A stretch of DNA of 16,823 bases from JACCYQ01 sp036675565 (GTDB taxonomy: Bacteria; Bacteroidota; Bacteroidia; Chitinophagales; Chitinophagaceae), in NCBI GenBank assembly GCA_036675565.1, contig JAKFER010000074.1:1-16823 (forward strand), read 5' to 3'. This document shows, in pieces, positions 1-6,464 of this stretch. The translations under genes were made by a program, and so were the position numbers. Numbering within the stretch: the stretch's first letter is position 1; the number at the start of each line of letters is the position of its first letter. Under the pieces are notes generated by a model. It saw only the letters and a program-made list of their open reading frames with translations. It did no database searches and was not told the origin of the DNA.

Positions 1-1
1 A

Positions 2-1474
2 AAATCAAATGAAACCTGTGCAAACCGATTTACTTTAACGCGTACTTATAGTGCAACCGATGGAAATGGAAATGTAGCTGTTTGCACTCAGATCATAACT
101 GTCTATGATGGTTCAACACCAGTAATTTCAGGCCTAACAGCTTCACCAAGTACTCTGTGGCCTCCAAATCACAAAATGAAAGACATACTCCTCAATTATA
201 CAGTTACTGATAATTGCTATGTAAAACCCGTAGCAGTAAGTATAAAAAGCAATGAACCAGATAATGGTACAAGTGATGGTGATACTGATCAGGACTTCCT
301 GGTAACAGATAATTTTAATGTAAAATTAAGAGCAGAAAGATCTGCTAATGGGGATGGACGTATCTATGAAATAAAAGTAACTGCGGATGATGGATGTAAT
401 GATCCGGTTATTGTTACAACTCAGGTAGTAGTTGCTCACAATATCAAATCACCTGTTACGGGTGCCTCATACAAAATAGGATCCACCGTTAACCTCGAAG
501 GTGTTTTCTGGGACAAACCAGGCAACACACATACAGCAAGCTGGATGATTGATAATACCACAGTGAAAGGAATTGTTACTGAACCGGCTGGTTTAAAGAA
601 TGGCAAAGTGACCGGCAGTTATAAATTTTCAACTGCAGGTGTTTACAAATTGCAGATGAATGTAAAAGACCAGGAGGGTGTAACCAGTTATGCCAACACT
701 AATGGTGATGTGGATGCGATAGTTGTTATCTACGATCCAAATGGTGGCAATGCTTATGGTGGCGGGTGGTTTGCTTCACCGAAAGGTGCATTAAAAGCTG
801 ACCCTGATGCAACAGGTAAAGTAAGTTTTGGATTTGCCAGCAGTTATTTCAAAAAAGCAACTTCTCCTAAAGGTGAAACGCAAATGGAATTTAAAATAGG
901 TTCATTGGAATTCAATGCGCTTAATTTTGAATACCTGGTCATCAACAATGCACGTGCACAATTTAAAGGAACCGGTAAAATTAATGGAGACAAGGCTGGA
1001 TATGGTTTTATCATGACCATAATTGATGGCAAAATTGGTGGTAGCGGAACAGATAAGATCCGGTTGAAAATCTATAATAAAAACACCGGCGAAGTTATTT
1101 ATGACAACCAGCCCGGAGCCAGTGATGCTGATGATCCACAAACAACTGTTGGAGATGGAAGTGATATAGTAATTATTACAGCCACAAAACAAGGTATAAA
1201 AGAAGACCTGGAATTTATCACGGAAGCAAATGGTACATTTGGCATTAAACTATTCCCCAATCCTACCCAGTCATCTTTCAATTTACTGGTAAGCAGTTTG
1301 GATAAAACGGATGTACAAGTCAAAGTATTTAATAGTACGGGACAATTGGTTAAATCTATGAAAAGTGTTGCAGGACAAACTACCAGTTTTGGCAATGAGT
1401 TAAAGGCAGGAATGTATTTTATAGAAGTTGTACAAGGCGTTAATAAAAGAACAGTGAAACTGATCAAATTTTAA
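2..1474 (+). CDS. Secreted adhesin-like protein with T9SS type A sorting domain (5'-truncated)
   Basis: This is the 3' part of a larger gene. The frame is open from base 2 with no stop, so the apparent ATG at 176 is internal. The visible protein begins inside a HYR-like Ig-fold repeat (RTYSATDGNGNVAVC, about bases 38-100), followed by the linker LWPPNHKM and a second beta-rich module. Bases about 742-1180 resemble the module that follows choice-of-anchor repeats (post-COAP-1 type: GGGWFASPKGA, AQFKGTGKING, YDNQPGASDADDP). The last ~75 residues are a typical type A T9SS sorting domain, starting GIKLFPNPTQSSFN and ending in TVKLIKF. In this family that domain directs export through the type IX system and attachment to or release from the cell surface. 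The domain calls rest on pattern recognition. Function is probably adhesion or matrix binding, but no catalytic domain is visible in this part. A strong terminator follows. Confidence 0.88.
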   Translation, partial: KSNETCANRFTLTRTYSATDGNGNVAVCTQIITVYDGSTPVISGLTASPSTLWPPNHKMKDILLNYTVTDNCYVKPVAVSIKSNEPDNGTSDGDTDQDFLVTDNFNVKLRAERSANGDGRIYEIKVTADDGCNDPVIVTTQVVVAHNIKSPVTGASYKIGSTVNLEGVFWDKPGNTHTASWMIDNTTVKGIVTEPAGLKNGKVTGSYKFSTAGVYKLQMNVKDQEGVTSYANTNGDVDAIVVIYDPNGGNAYGGGWFASPKGALKADPDATGKVSFGFASSYFKKATSPKGETQMEFKIGSLEFNALNFEYLVINNARAQFKGTGKINGDKAGYGFIMTIIDGKIGGSGTDKIRLKIYNKNTGEVIYDNQPGASDADDPQTTVGDGSDIVIITATKQGIKEDLEFITEANGTFGIKLFPNPTQSSFNLLVSSLDKTDVQVKVFNSTGQLVKSMKSVAGQTTSFGNELKAGMYFIEVVQGVNKRTVKLIKF

Positions 1475-1490
1475 TAAAAACCAACCAAAC

Positions 1491-1523
1491 AAAAAAGGGT
1501 AGTGCATTGCATTACCCTTTTTT
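1491..1523 (+). terminator. Rho-independent terminator after the T9SS cargo gene
   Basis: A 15-bp hairpin has arms 1491-1505 and 1509-1523 and a 3-nt ATT loop. It includes one G-T wobble (1502/1512). The right arm ends in six Ts and the left arm starts with six As. It lies 16 bases after the stop codon of the secreted protein. Confidence 0.85.
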
Positions 1524-1605
1524 ATTTAGATTTACTATTTACATGACAGATTAATTAAACTCTACAGTGAACATCCGTAAATTATAATAAGCTGATTTAT
1601 TTACG

Positions 1606-1668
1606 TTTGCGCATATCCTTTGTGTATAACCATTTTCAAGGCAATTTATGATTGCTTTTTGCGCATAT
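1606..1668 (+). repeat. Direct repeat pair TTTGCGCATAT upstream of the small-protein genes
   Basis: Identical 11-mers sit at 1606-1616 and 1658-1668, with starts 52 bases apart (about five helical turns). The bases after the match are also similar (CC versus TC). They could be regulator binding sites or tandem -33 elements. I noticed no further copy in the window, although I did not search exhaustively. Confidence 0.5.
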
Positions 1669-1688
1669 TCATTTCATTTATATTTATG
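1658..1688 (+). promoter_or_regulatory. Candidate Bacteroidota-type promoter for the small-protein genes
   Basis: TTTG (1658-1661), a 19-base spacer, then TATTTATG (1681-1688). The Bacteroidota sigma-A consensus is TTTG, about 19 bases, then TAnnTTTG, so the -7 box has one mismatch. Transcription would start near 1695 and give a leader of about 110 bases before the ATG at 1805. Confidence 0.4.
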
Positions 1689-1804
1689 ATGGGTAAATTA
1701 TTTTTTGCGTTTCTGAAAAAACTAATTTAATTTAAGAGTAGCATTTCTCCACCTTCAGGAAACTCCCTCCTCCGGTTTATTATTTAACCTTAAAAATAAT
1801 TTTT

Positions 1805-2203
1805 ATGGCGAAAACAAATTTTTTGTCAGTGATCTTATTAAAAGATCAAATCAACCATTTATTTTCAGAGTGTGACCAATTTGTATTTCAACAAGTAAAC
1901 CCGGAGGATAATAATAAAAAGGAGATCATACTAATTTGTTATGGATTGAGTGGATCAACAATAATTAACCCTGATACTCCAATTGGATTGCAAGAAAATA
2001 AATCCGGTCACACTGAAAGAATAATAGGAGATAAAGCCTGCTTTGGTAATTTGCCTATTCCTTCCTCTTTATTGGAAAGCGCTTTTACTAATAGCAATCA
2101 AATTGAATTTATACCGGTTCCATATAAGGATAATTATATGGGATACAAAATACCCGTAATAGCCTTTGCTGATATTATTATAAATCCTTCTCCACCTGCT
2201 TAA
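1805..2203 (+). CDS. Small protein of unknown function with NPSPPA C-terminus (A)
   Basis: I do not recognise this 132-residue protein. It has no signal peptide and no membrane segment, so it is probably cytoplasmic, or exported by an unknown route. It looks like a mixed alpha/beta or beta-rich fold with hydrophobic strands such as EIILICYG (residues 40-47). Residues 28-47 align with residues 31-51 of the next gene product: FQ, V, P and then L-x-x-Y-G, with identical spacing from the proline onwards. Both proteins have GNL further on and both carry NPSPPA near or at the C-terminus; in this one it is the last six residues. The gene starts with ATG and has no clear Shine-Dalgarno sequence, as is usual in Bacteroidota. 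The next gene begins 48 bases downstream on the same strand, and a two-component locus follows. Function is unknown. Confidence 0.75.
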   Translation: MAKTNFLSVILLKDQINHLFSECDQFVFQQVNPEDNNKKEIILICYGLSGSTIINPDTPIGLQENKSGHTERIIGDKACFGNLPIPSSLLESAFTNSNQIEFIPVPYKDNYMGYKIPVIAFADIIINPSPPA

Positions 2204-2251
2204 ATTTTTTGCTATTTCATATAAAAAATTTAATTAGATAAACATTCTATC

Positions 2252-2689
2252 ATGACAACAGATCAATCCCGCAAGTTGCATTTACCTGTCCACACATTAA
2301 ACTGGGAACGCTTTAATATTAAAAATCTCCGAAGAATTCTTTTCCAATTTGAAGTTGAACCGGGGCAGGATGGAGAAAAAACATTTAGCCTGGTTGCTTA
2401 TGGTGCAATACGTAAAAAAGGCGAATGGAAACTAACTGAAAAACTAACTATAGAAAAATCAGCGGACTTGATACATGTTGAATTAGAACTTCCCATTACA
2501 TTGGGCAATCTTGAATTAAGAAGAAAGGATATTAAAAAACTGAGAAAAAGCGAAAACAAAACTTTCACCTTAACGCCAAAACTATTTTCCCAAAATCCAC
2601 ATGCTTCTTATACAGTGTCTGATGACAGTGGGGAATTAGCAACACTTAATCCATCACCACCTGCACCGCCTGCACGTTCCTGGGAATAG
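2252..2689 (+). CDS. Small protein of unknown function with NPSPPA tail (B), paralog of A
   Basis: I do not recognise this 145-residue protein. It is soluble by appearance, with no signal peptide or membrane helix. Residues 31-51 (FQFEVEPGQDG through LVAYG) match the pattern in the preceding protein, and GNL at 85-87 also has a counterpart there. A Lys/Arg-rich helix follows (residues about 89-102). The C-terminus is NPSPPAPPARSWE, which extends the NPSPPA end of protein A by a second PPA and a terminal RSWE. At DNA level the tail codons of the two genes are nearly identical. I infer gene duplication followed by divergence with the tail kept under selection. The tail could be a recognition or sorting peptide, but that is speculation. 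A separate candidate promoter lies after this gene, so it may not be cotranscribed with the two-component genes. Confidence 0.78.
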   Translation: MTTDQSRKLHLPVHTLNWERFNIKNLRRILFQFEVEPGQDGEKTFSLVAYGAIRKKGEWKLTEKLTIEKSADLIHVELELPITLGNLELRRKDIKKLRKSENKTFTLTPKLFSQNPHASYTVSDDSGELATLNPSPPAPPARSWE

Positions 2690-2694
2690 ACTTT

Positions 2695-2725
2695 TTTGTA
2701 AAACTATTTATGACTCTAAATTTTG
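2695..2725 (+). promoter_or_regulatory. Candidate promoter for the 7-TM/kinase/regulator genes
   Basis: TTTG (2695-2698) is followed by 18 bases and TAAATTTTG (2717-2725). This resembles the Bacteroidota pattern, but the -7 box has one extra base (TAnnnTTTG). Transcription would start near 2732, about 55 bases before the ATG at 2786. Confidence 0.35.
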
Positions 2726-2785
2726 AAGTCGTACGTATATTCCAAACATCCGCATACCAGTTACGAATAATATGAAACCACCAAT

Positions 2786-3454
2786 ATGAGCTTTTCGTCA
2801 GTATTTCAAAATATAATAATTTGGTTAGAAGTATGGGCTTTGTTAATTCCGATTTTTGTTTTTTTAAAAAAAACAAGTCAACCGGTTTATGTGCAGCCAG
2901 TGATCTTTTACCTTTTTATTGCATTGTTTTTAAATTTTGTTATCATCTTAATATGGAAAAGGGAAATACTTGGTTTAAACACTGTATTTGATAATAATAA
3001 TCCTGTTTATAATTTTCATTCAATTATCAGGTTAATTTTTTTCAGTGTTTTTTTTATTCTTTTAAAGCAACCATTTTTATCAGGGGTGAAACTGATCATC
3101 CCTTTTCTTTTTATTTTTTTCGTTGTAATCAATTTTATTTTTTTTGAAGATTACTTTCAAACCAAAATCAGCAGCAGGTTGCATACAGTGGAATCTGGGA
3201 TTTTGCTTTTTTATTGCCTCCAATTTTATTTATTCCGGCTAAAAGATGAGCAGGCTTCATTCGTTAAAATGCCAGACTTCTGGGTAGTTACCGGTTTAAG
3301 TATTTTTGTGGTTATTAGTTTCCCTATTTACCTTTTTTATGACCGGTTGCTAAACGAAGAACTCAAATTTGTGATTGACATCTGGGAAGTTCAAAAAGCA
3401 GCATTTCTAATTTTTTGCCTGTTTATTGCAAAAGCATTTTATACCAATGAGTGA
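2786..3454 (+). CDS. Seven-helix membrane protein, putative sensor partner of the histidine kinase
   Basis: This 222-residue, very Phe/Ile-rich protein has about seven predicted membrane helices, at roughly 9-27, 36-57, 79-94, 101-120, 134-151, 165-184 and 199-219. No soluble domain, enzyme motif or signal peptide is visible. The last codons overlap the histidine kinase start (3447) by 8 bases, so the two are almost certainly translationally coupled. The kinase has no sensor domain of its own, so I infer that this protein detects the signal in the membrane and controls the kinase, as in other split sensor systems. I cannot assign a named family. An alternative is a transporter-like or purely structural partner. 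Its strong AT bias largely follows from the many Phe, Ile and Leu codons. Confidence 0.75.
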   Translation: MSFSSVFQNIIIWLEVWALLIPIFVFLKKTSQPVYVQPVIFYLFIALFLNFVIILIWKREILGLNTVFDNNNPVYNFHSIIRLIFFSVFFILLKQPFLSGVKLIIPFLFIFFVVINFIFFEDYFQTKISSRLHTVESGILLFYCLQFYLFRLKDEQASFVKMPDFWVVTGLSIFVVISFPIYLFYDRLLNEELKFVIDIWEVQKAAFLIFCLFIAKAFYTNE

Positions 3455-4247
3455 TATCAGACTCCAGGTGATCATATTTATTGCAGCGATGCTTTTGCTG
3501 TTTACGAGTTTTTTACTGGCATTCATTTTTAACCAGCGAAAGAAATACCAATACCAGAAAGAGGTACAATCACTCAGGGAGCAACAGCAAAATCAATTAA
3601 TTGAAGCGGCTGTGCGCAGCGAGGAAATGGAAAGGCATCGGATTGCGGAAACTTTGCATGATGAAGTAGGCGCCATTCTTTCTTCATCCCGTTTGCATAT
3701 TGAAAACATAAAAACTGCAACGCTGGATAAACGAGATAAAGAATTACATGCAAAGGGAAAGGAATTACTGGATGAAGGACTCAAATTGGTTCGCAATATT
3801 TCGCACAATCTTCATTCTAATATTTTAAAGGAATTTGGATTGAATGAAGCCATCCGTCACTTTTTTAATATGACCGTAAAGGGCACATTGATACAGGTTG
3901 AAACTGACCTGGATCCGGATTACAAAACACAGCAGGCAGACAATGATATCAGCATTTACAGGATGATCCAGGAGTTGTTGAATAATATTCTGAAACATGC
4001 GCATCCAAAACAAATTAAAATTGAGTCAAAACTGAAAAGTGAAAATCTGCTTATTGCCATTGAACATGATGGTTTAGGAATCACCCAAAAACAATTTGAA
4101 GATTTACGCTATAAAAAAGATGGACTGGGTTTAAAGAATATCCAAAACCGGGTAATTCTTTTAAGAGGATCTATTAATTTTTCAATAATAAATGGAAAAA
4201 GCAAGGTTCAAATCATTATTCCAAATAAAACCAGCAACCATGAATAA
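3447..4247 (+). CDS. Sensor histidine kinase, HisKA_3/DesK-NarX type, without sensor domain
   Basis: This 266-residue protein (ATG at 3447) autophosphorylates on His and passes the phosphate to the response regulator encoded next. One N-terminal membrane helix (about residues 6-28, ended by QRKK) is followed by a coiled-coil-like Gln/Glu-rich linker and the HisKA_3 H-box ERHRIAETLHDEVG with phosphoacceptor His71. The HATPase_c domain shows the N-box ELLNNILKHA, a G1 box HDGLG and a G2 box GLGLKN. The G1 box has His where many kinases have the Asp of DNGxG; related Bacteroidota kinases also carry this variant, as far as I recall. I prefer the 3447 start over an in-frame ATG at 3426 because it gives an 8-base overlap, the same as at the next junction. 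No periplasmic or PAS sensor is present. Confidence 0.9.
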   Translation: MSDIRLQVIIFIAAMLLLFTSFLLAFIFNQRKKYQYQKEVQSLREQQQNQLIEAAVRSEEMERHRIAETLHDEVGAILSSSRLHIENIKTATLDKRDKELHAKGKELLDEGLKLVRNISHNLHSNILKEFGLNEAIRHFFNMTVKGTLIQVETDLDPDYKTQQADNDISIYRMIQELLNNILKHAHPKQIKIESKLKSENLLIAIEHDGLGITQKQFEDLRYKKDGLGLKNIQNRVILLRGSINFSIINGKSKVQIIIPNKTSNHE

Positions 4248-4890
4248 GATTAAGATCGCCATTGCAGATGATTACAAAATTTATCGTGATGGATTAAAAG
4301 TGGGACTGGCTGTTGATGAAAATCTGCAGGTAATAACAGAAGCTGATAATGGGGAAGAATTGCTGGCATCTTTCGAAAAAGAATTGCCAGATGTGATCAT
4401 CATGGATTTGAAAATGCCGTTGATGGATGGAATGGAGGCCACTAAGATCATTCGAAAAAAATTCAGTACCATAAAAGTTTTAGTTGTGACCATGTATGAA
4501 GATGATAAATTCATCATTCATTTAATGGAAAACGGGGCCAATGGATATTTATTAAAGAATGCTGATTCTGATGAAATCCGTAAATCCATTTATGCCGTTT
4601 ATGAAAATGGATATTACTTTAACGATCTTGTCAATAAAGCGTTGTTGAAAAAGCTTGTTAATAAAGCCAATTTCAAACCTTCTTTTAACCAGGATATTGA
4701 TCTTACAGAACGGGAACTTGAAGTACTTAAGTTGATTTGTGAAGAAAAAACGGCAGCCGAAATTGGTAAGGAAATATTTTTAAGTGTTCGTTCGGTTGAG
4801 GGAATACGTCAAAGACTCATTGATAAAATTGGTGTAAGAAATACCGCAGGCCTGGTGATGTTTGCTATTAAAAATAACGTGGTCAGTTAA
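4240..4890 (+). CDS. NarL/FixJ-type response regulator with LuxR HTH
   Basis: This 216-residue DNA-binding regulator pairs with the upstream kinase. The receiver domain (about residues 1-120) has the acidic pair Asp10-Asp11, phosphoacceptor Asp56 in IIMDLKMP, Thr84 and Lys106. The C-terminal LuxR-type helix-turn-helix (about 150-216) begins LTERELEVLKLICEEKTAAE and has the recognition-helix stretch SVRSVEGIRQRL. The start at 4240 (MNKIKIAIADD) overlaps the kinase stop by 8 bases and places the first beta strand at the N-terminus, as expected; an in-frame ATG at 4192 inside the kinase gene would add an unlikely 16-residue leader. Targets are not visible. Upstream small-protein genes or its own operon are natural candidates, and the palindrome at 4951-4967 is another. 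Confidence 0.93.
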   Translation: MNKIKIAIADDYKIYRDGLKVGLAVDENLQVITEADNGEELLASFEKELPDVIIMDLKMPLMDGMEATKIIRKKFSTIKVLVVTMYEDDKFIIHLMENGANGYLLKNADSDEIRKSIYAVYENGYYFNDLVNKALLKKLVNKANFKPSFNQDIDLTERELEVLKLICEEKTAAEIGKEIFLSVRSVEGIRQRLIDKIGVRNTAGLVMFAIKNNVVS

Positions 4891-4950
4891 GTTGGCAATG
4901 GCAAAGTCTTTATCATTTACGTAGAATCATAAGCATGTTTATAGTATTTT

Positions 4951-4967
4951 TAAGTAACAATTACTTA
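4951..4967. promoter_or_regulatory. Palindrome upstream of the sugar dehydrogenase gene
   Basis: TAAGTAA-CAA-TTACTTA is a perfect 7+7 inverted repeat with a 3-base spacer. It ends 13 bases before the ATG at 4981. It could be an operator for a dimeric regulator or a small leader hairpin. It is AT-rich, so chance occurrence is possible. Confidence 0.35.
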
Positions 4968-4980
4968 TTAATCTAAACGT

Positions 4981-6408
4981 ATGTTCAAAGTTCTCTTTTT
5001 TATTTCTATTTTTTTTACTTCAGGTATCCTGGTGGTTCACAAATATTATGGTGAAAAAGTCCATGTTTCTTTTTCTTCCGGTTCATTCATTGCTGATCCT
5101 GCCGCAAATTATAAGAACTACTGCTCAAGTTGCCATGGAGAATTAATGGAAGCTTTTGTTGACCGAAAATGGAAATATGGAAGCGATAAAAAATCCCTCG
5201 TTCATGCTATTAACATTGGTTATCCTAATGATGGGATGCCTGGGTTCGACACCGCTTTTACCGATAAAGAAGTAGATGAATTAGCAGATTATATTTTGGC
5301 AGGATTGAAGAATGTTCAACGCTTTGATTTTGCCAAACAAGAAAAACAACAAACAACGTATTCAGGTGATGGAATGAATATACAGTTGGAAACGGTCATA
5401 GGAGGTTTAAAATCGCCATGGGGCCTGGCATTCTTACCCAATAACGATATATTATTTACAGAAAAAGCCGGGCAACTTTATCGTTTCTCTAAACCCAATA
5501 AATTGAATAAGATTTCCGGCGTTCCGGAAGTGATTGCTGAAGGGCAGGGTGGATTGATGGATGTAATTCTTCATCCTGATTTCAAAAAGAATAAATTAAT
5601 CTATTTATCCTATTCTAAACCAAAAATTGAAGGTGATAAAACGCTGGCAACAACCGCCATCATGAGCGCTATTTTGGATAATGACGAACTCACCCAACAA
5701 AAAATTATTTTTGAAGCTTTTCCTTATTCACAAACTCGTCATCATTACGGCAGTCGCATGGTTTTTGGAAATGATGGGATGCTTTATTTTTCAGTGGGTG
5801 ACCGGGGTAACCACAATCAAAATCCGCAAGACCTGCAGTATGATCCCGGAAAGATCCATCGCATAAAAGATGATGGAAGCATCCCCGCAGATAATCCATT
5901 TGTAAATACAGCCAATGCCCGTAAATCGATTTATTCATATGGACATCGCAATCCACAGGGCTTGGTAAAACATCCGGAAACCGGAGAGATATGGTCTCAT
6001 GAACATGGCCCCCGGGGAGGGGATGAGATCAACCTGGTTCAAAAAGGAAAGAACTATGGCTGGCCGGTTATTTCATATGGCATCAATTACAACGGCACCA
6101 CTTTCACAGATAAAACTGCTATGCCCGGAATGGAACAACCATTATTATATTGGATTCCTTCTATTGGCCCAAGTGGTATGACGATTGTTAACAGCAACAA
6201 ATACAAGAAATGGAAAGGCGACATTTTATCCGGATCGTTGCGATTTAAATATTTAAATCTTAGTAAAGTTGATGGACATAAAGTGACCGATATAGCGATC
6301 CTCTTTGAAAATATCGGGCGTTTACGTGATGTAAAAATGGGCAACGATGGATACATCTATATTTCAGTGGAGAATCCAGGGACGATCTATCGTCTTCAAC
6401 CCAAATAA
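4981..6408 (+). CDS. Cytochrome c-fused PQQ-dependent sugar dehydrogenase
   Basis: This 475-residue protein is probably periplasmic. The N-terminus (residues 1-20) is a signal peptide or membrane anchor without a clear cleavage site. A small class I cytochrome c domain follows, with CSSCH (48-52) as haem attachment site and Met86 in GMPGF as likely axial ligand. From about residue 135 it is a soluble aldose-type dehydrogenase beta-propeller: SPWGLAF, EGQGGLMDVILHPDF, RHHYGSRMVFG (with the likely catalytic His), GHRNPQGL and HEHGPRGGDEIN. Known members oxidise aldoses with PQQ. I infer that the fused haem domain takes the electrons and hands them to the respiratory chain. No PQQ synthesis genes are in the window, so PQQ may be scavenged or made elsewhere. 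It appears monocistronic and ends at a bidirectional terminator. Confidence 0.9.
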   Translation: MFKVLFFISIFFTSGILVVHKYYGEKVHVSFSSGSFIADPAANYKNYCSSCHGELMEAFVDRKWKYGSDKKSLVHAINIGYPNDGMPGFDTAFTDKEVDELADYILAGLKNVQRFDFAKQEKQQTTYSGDGMNIQLETVIGGLKSPWGLAFLPNNDILFTEKAGQLYRFSKPNKLNKISGVPEVIAEGQGGLMDVILHPDFKKNKLIYLSYSKPKIEGDKTLATTAIMSAILDNDELTQQKIIFEAFPYSQTRHHYGSRMVFGNDGMLYFSVGDRGNHNQNPQDLQYDPGKIHRIKDDGSIPADNPFVNTANARKSIYSYGHRNPQGLVKHPETGEIWSHEHGPRGGDEINLVQKGKNYGWPVISYGINYNGTTFTDKTAMPGMEQPLLYWIPSIGPSGMTIVNSNKYKKWKGDILSGSLRFKYLNLSKVDGHKVTDIAILFENIGRLRDVKMGNDGYIYISVENPGTIYRLQPK

Positions 6409-6414
6409 AAAAGC

Positions 6415-6442
6415 AAAAGGCATCAATTATTTGATGCCTTTT
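6415..6442. terminator. Bidirectional terminator between convergent genes
   Basis: A perfect 12-bp stem has arms 6415-6426 and 6431-6442 around a TTAT loop. T-rich sequence flanks it on both strands. It starts 7 bases after the dehydrogenase stop and ends 22 bases before the end of the convergent FadL-like gene. Confidence 0.85.
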
Positions 6443-6464
6443 ATTTTATACAGTTTCTTAGGGA

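Larger units (their letters stand above)
1524..1804. other. AT-rich intergenic region with promoter-like and repeat sequences
   Basis: This 281-base gap between the terminator and the first small gene shows no convincing ORF or RNA gene. It contains two direct copies of TTTGCGCATAT (1606-1616 and 1658-1668). The second copy doubles as the -33 part of a promoter-like sequence. A CT-rich stretch (about 1747-1779) lies in the presumed leader. Confidence 0.6.

Noticed and set aside
902..1467. Minus-strand open frames opposite the T9SS cargo gene
   Set aside because: The plus strand has clear T9SS and repeat domains; the minus frames show no recognisable domain.
2710..2775. Short 21-codon frame before the 7-TM gene
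   Set aside because: It overlaps the candidate promoter and has no recognisable features; chance ORFs of this length are expected.
3426..3446. Upstream ATG for the histidine kinase
   Set aside because: It would give a 29-base overlap and add 7 polar residues; 3447 matches the 8-base overlap seen at the next junction.
4192..4239. Upstream ATG for the response regulator
   Set aside because: It would add 16 residues before the receiver domain's first strand and overlap the kinase by 56 bases.
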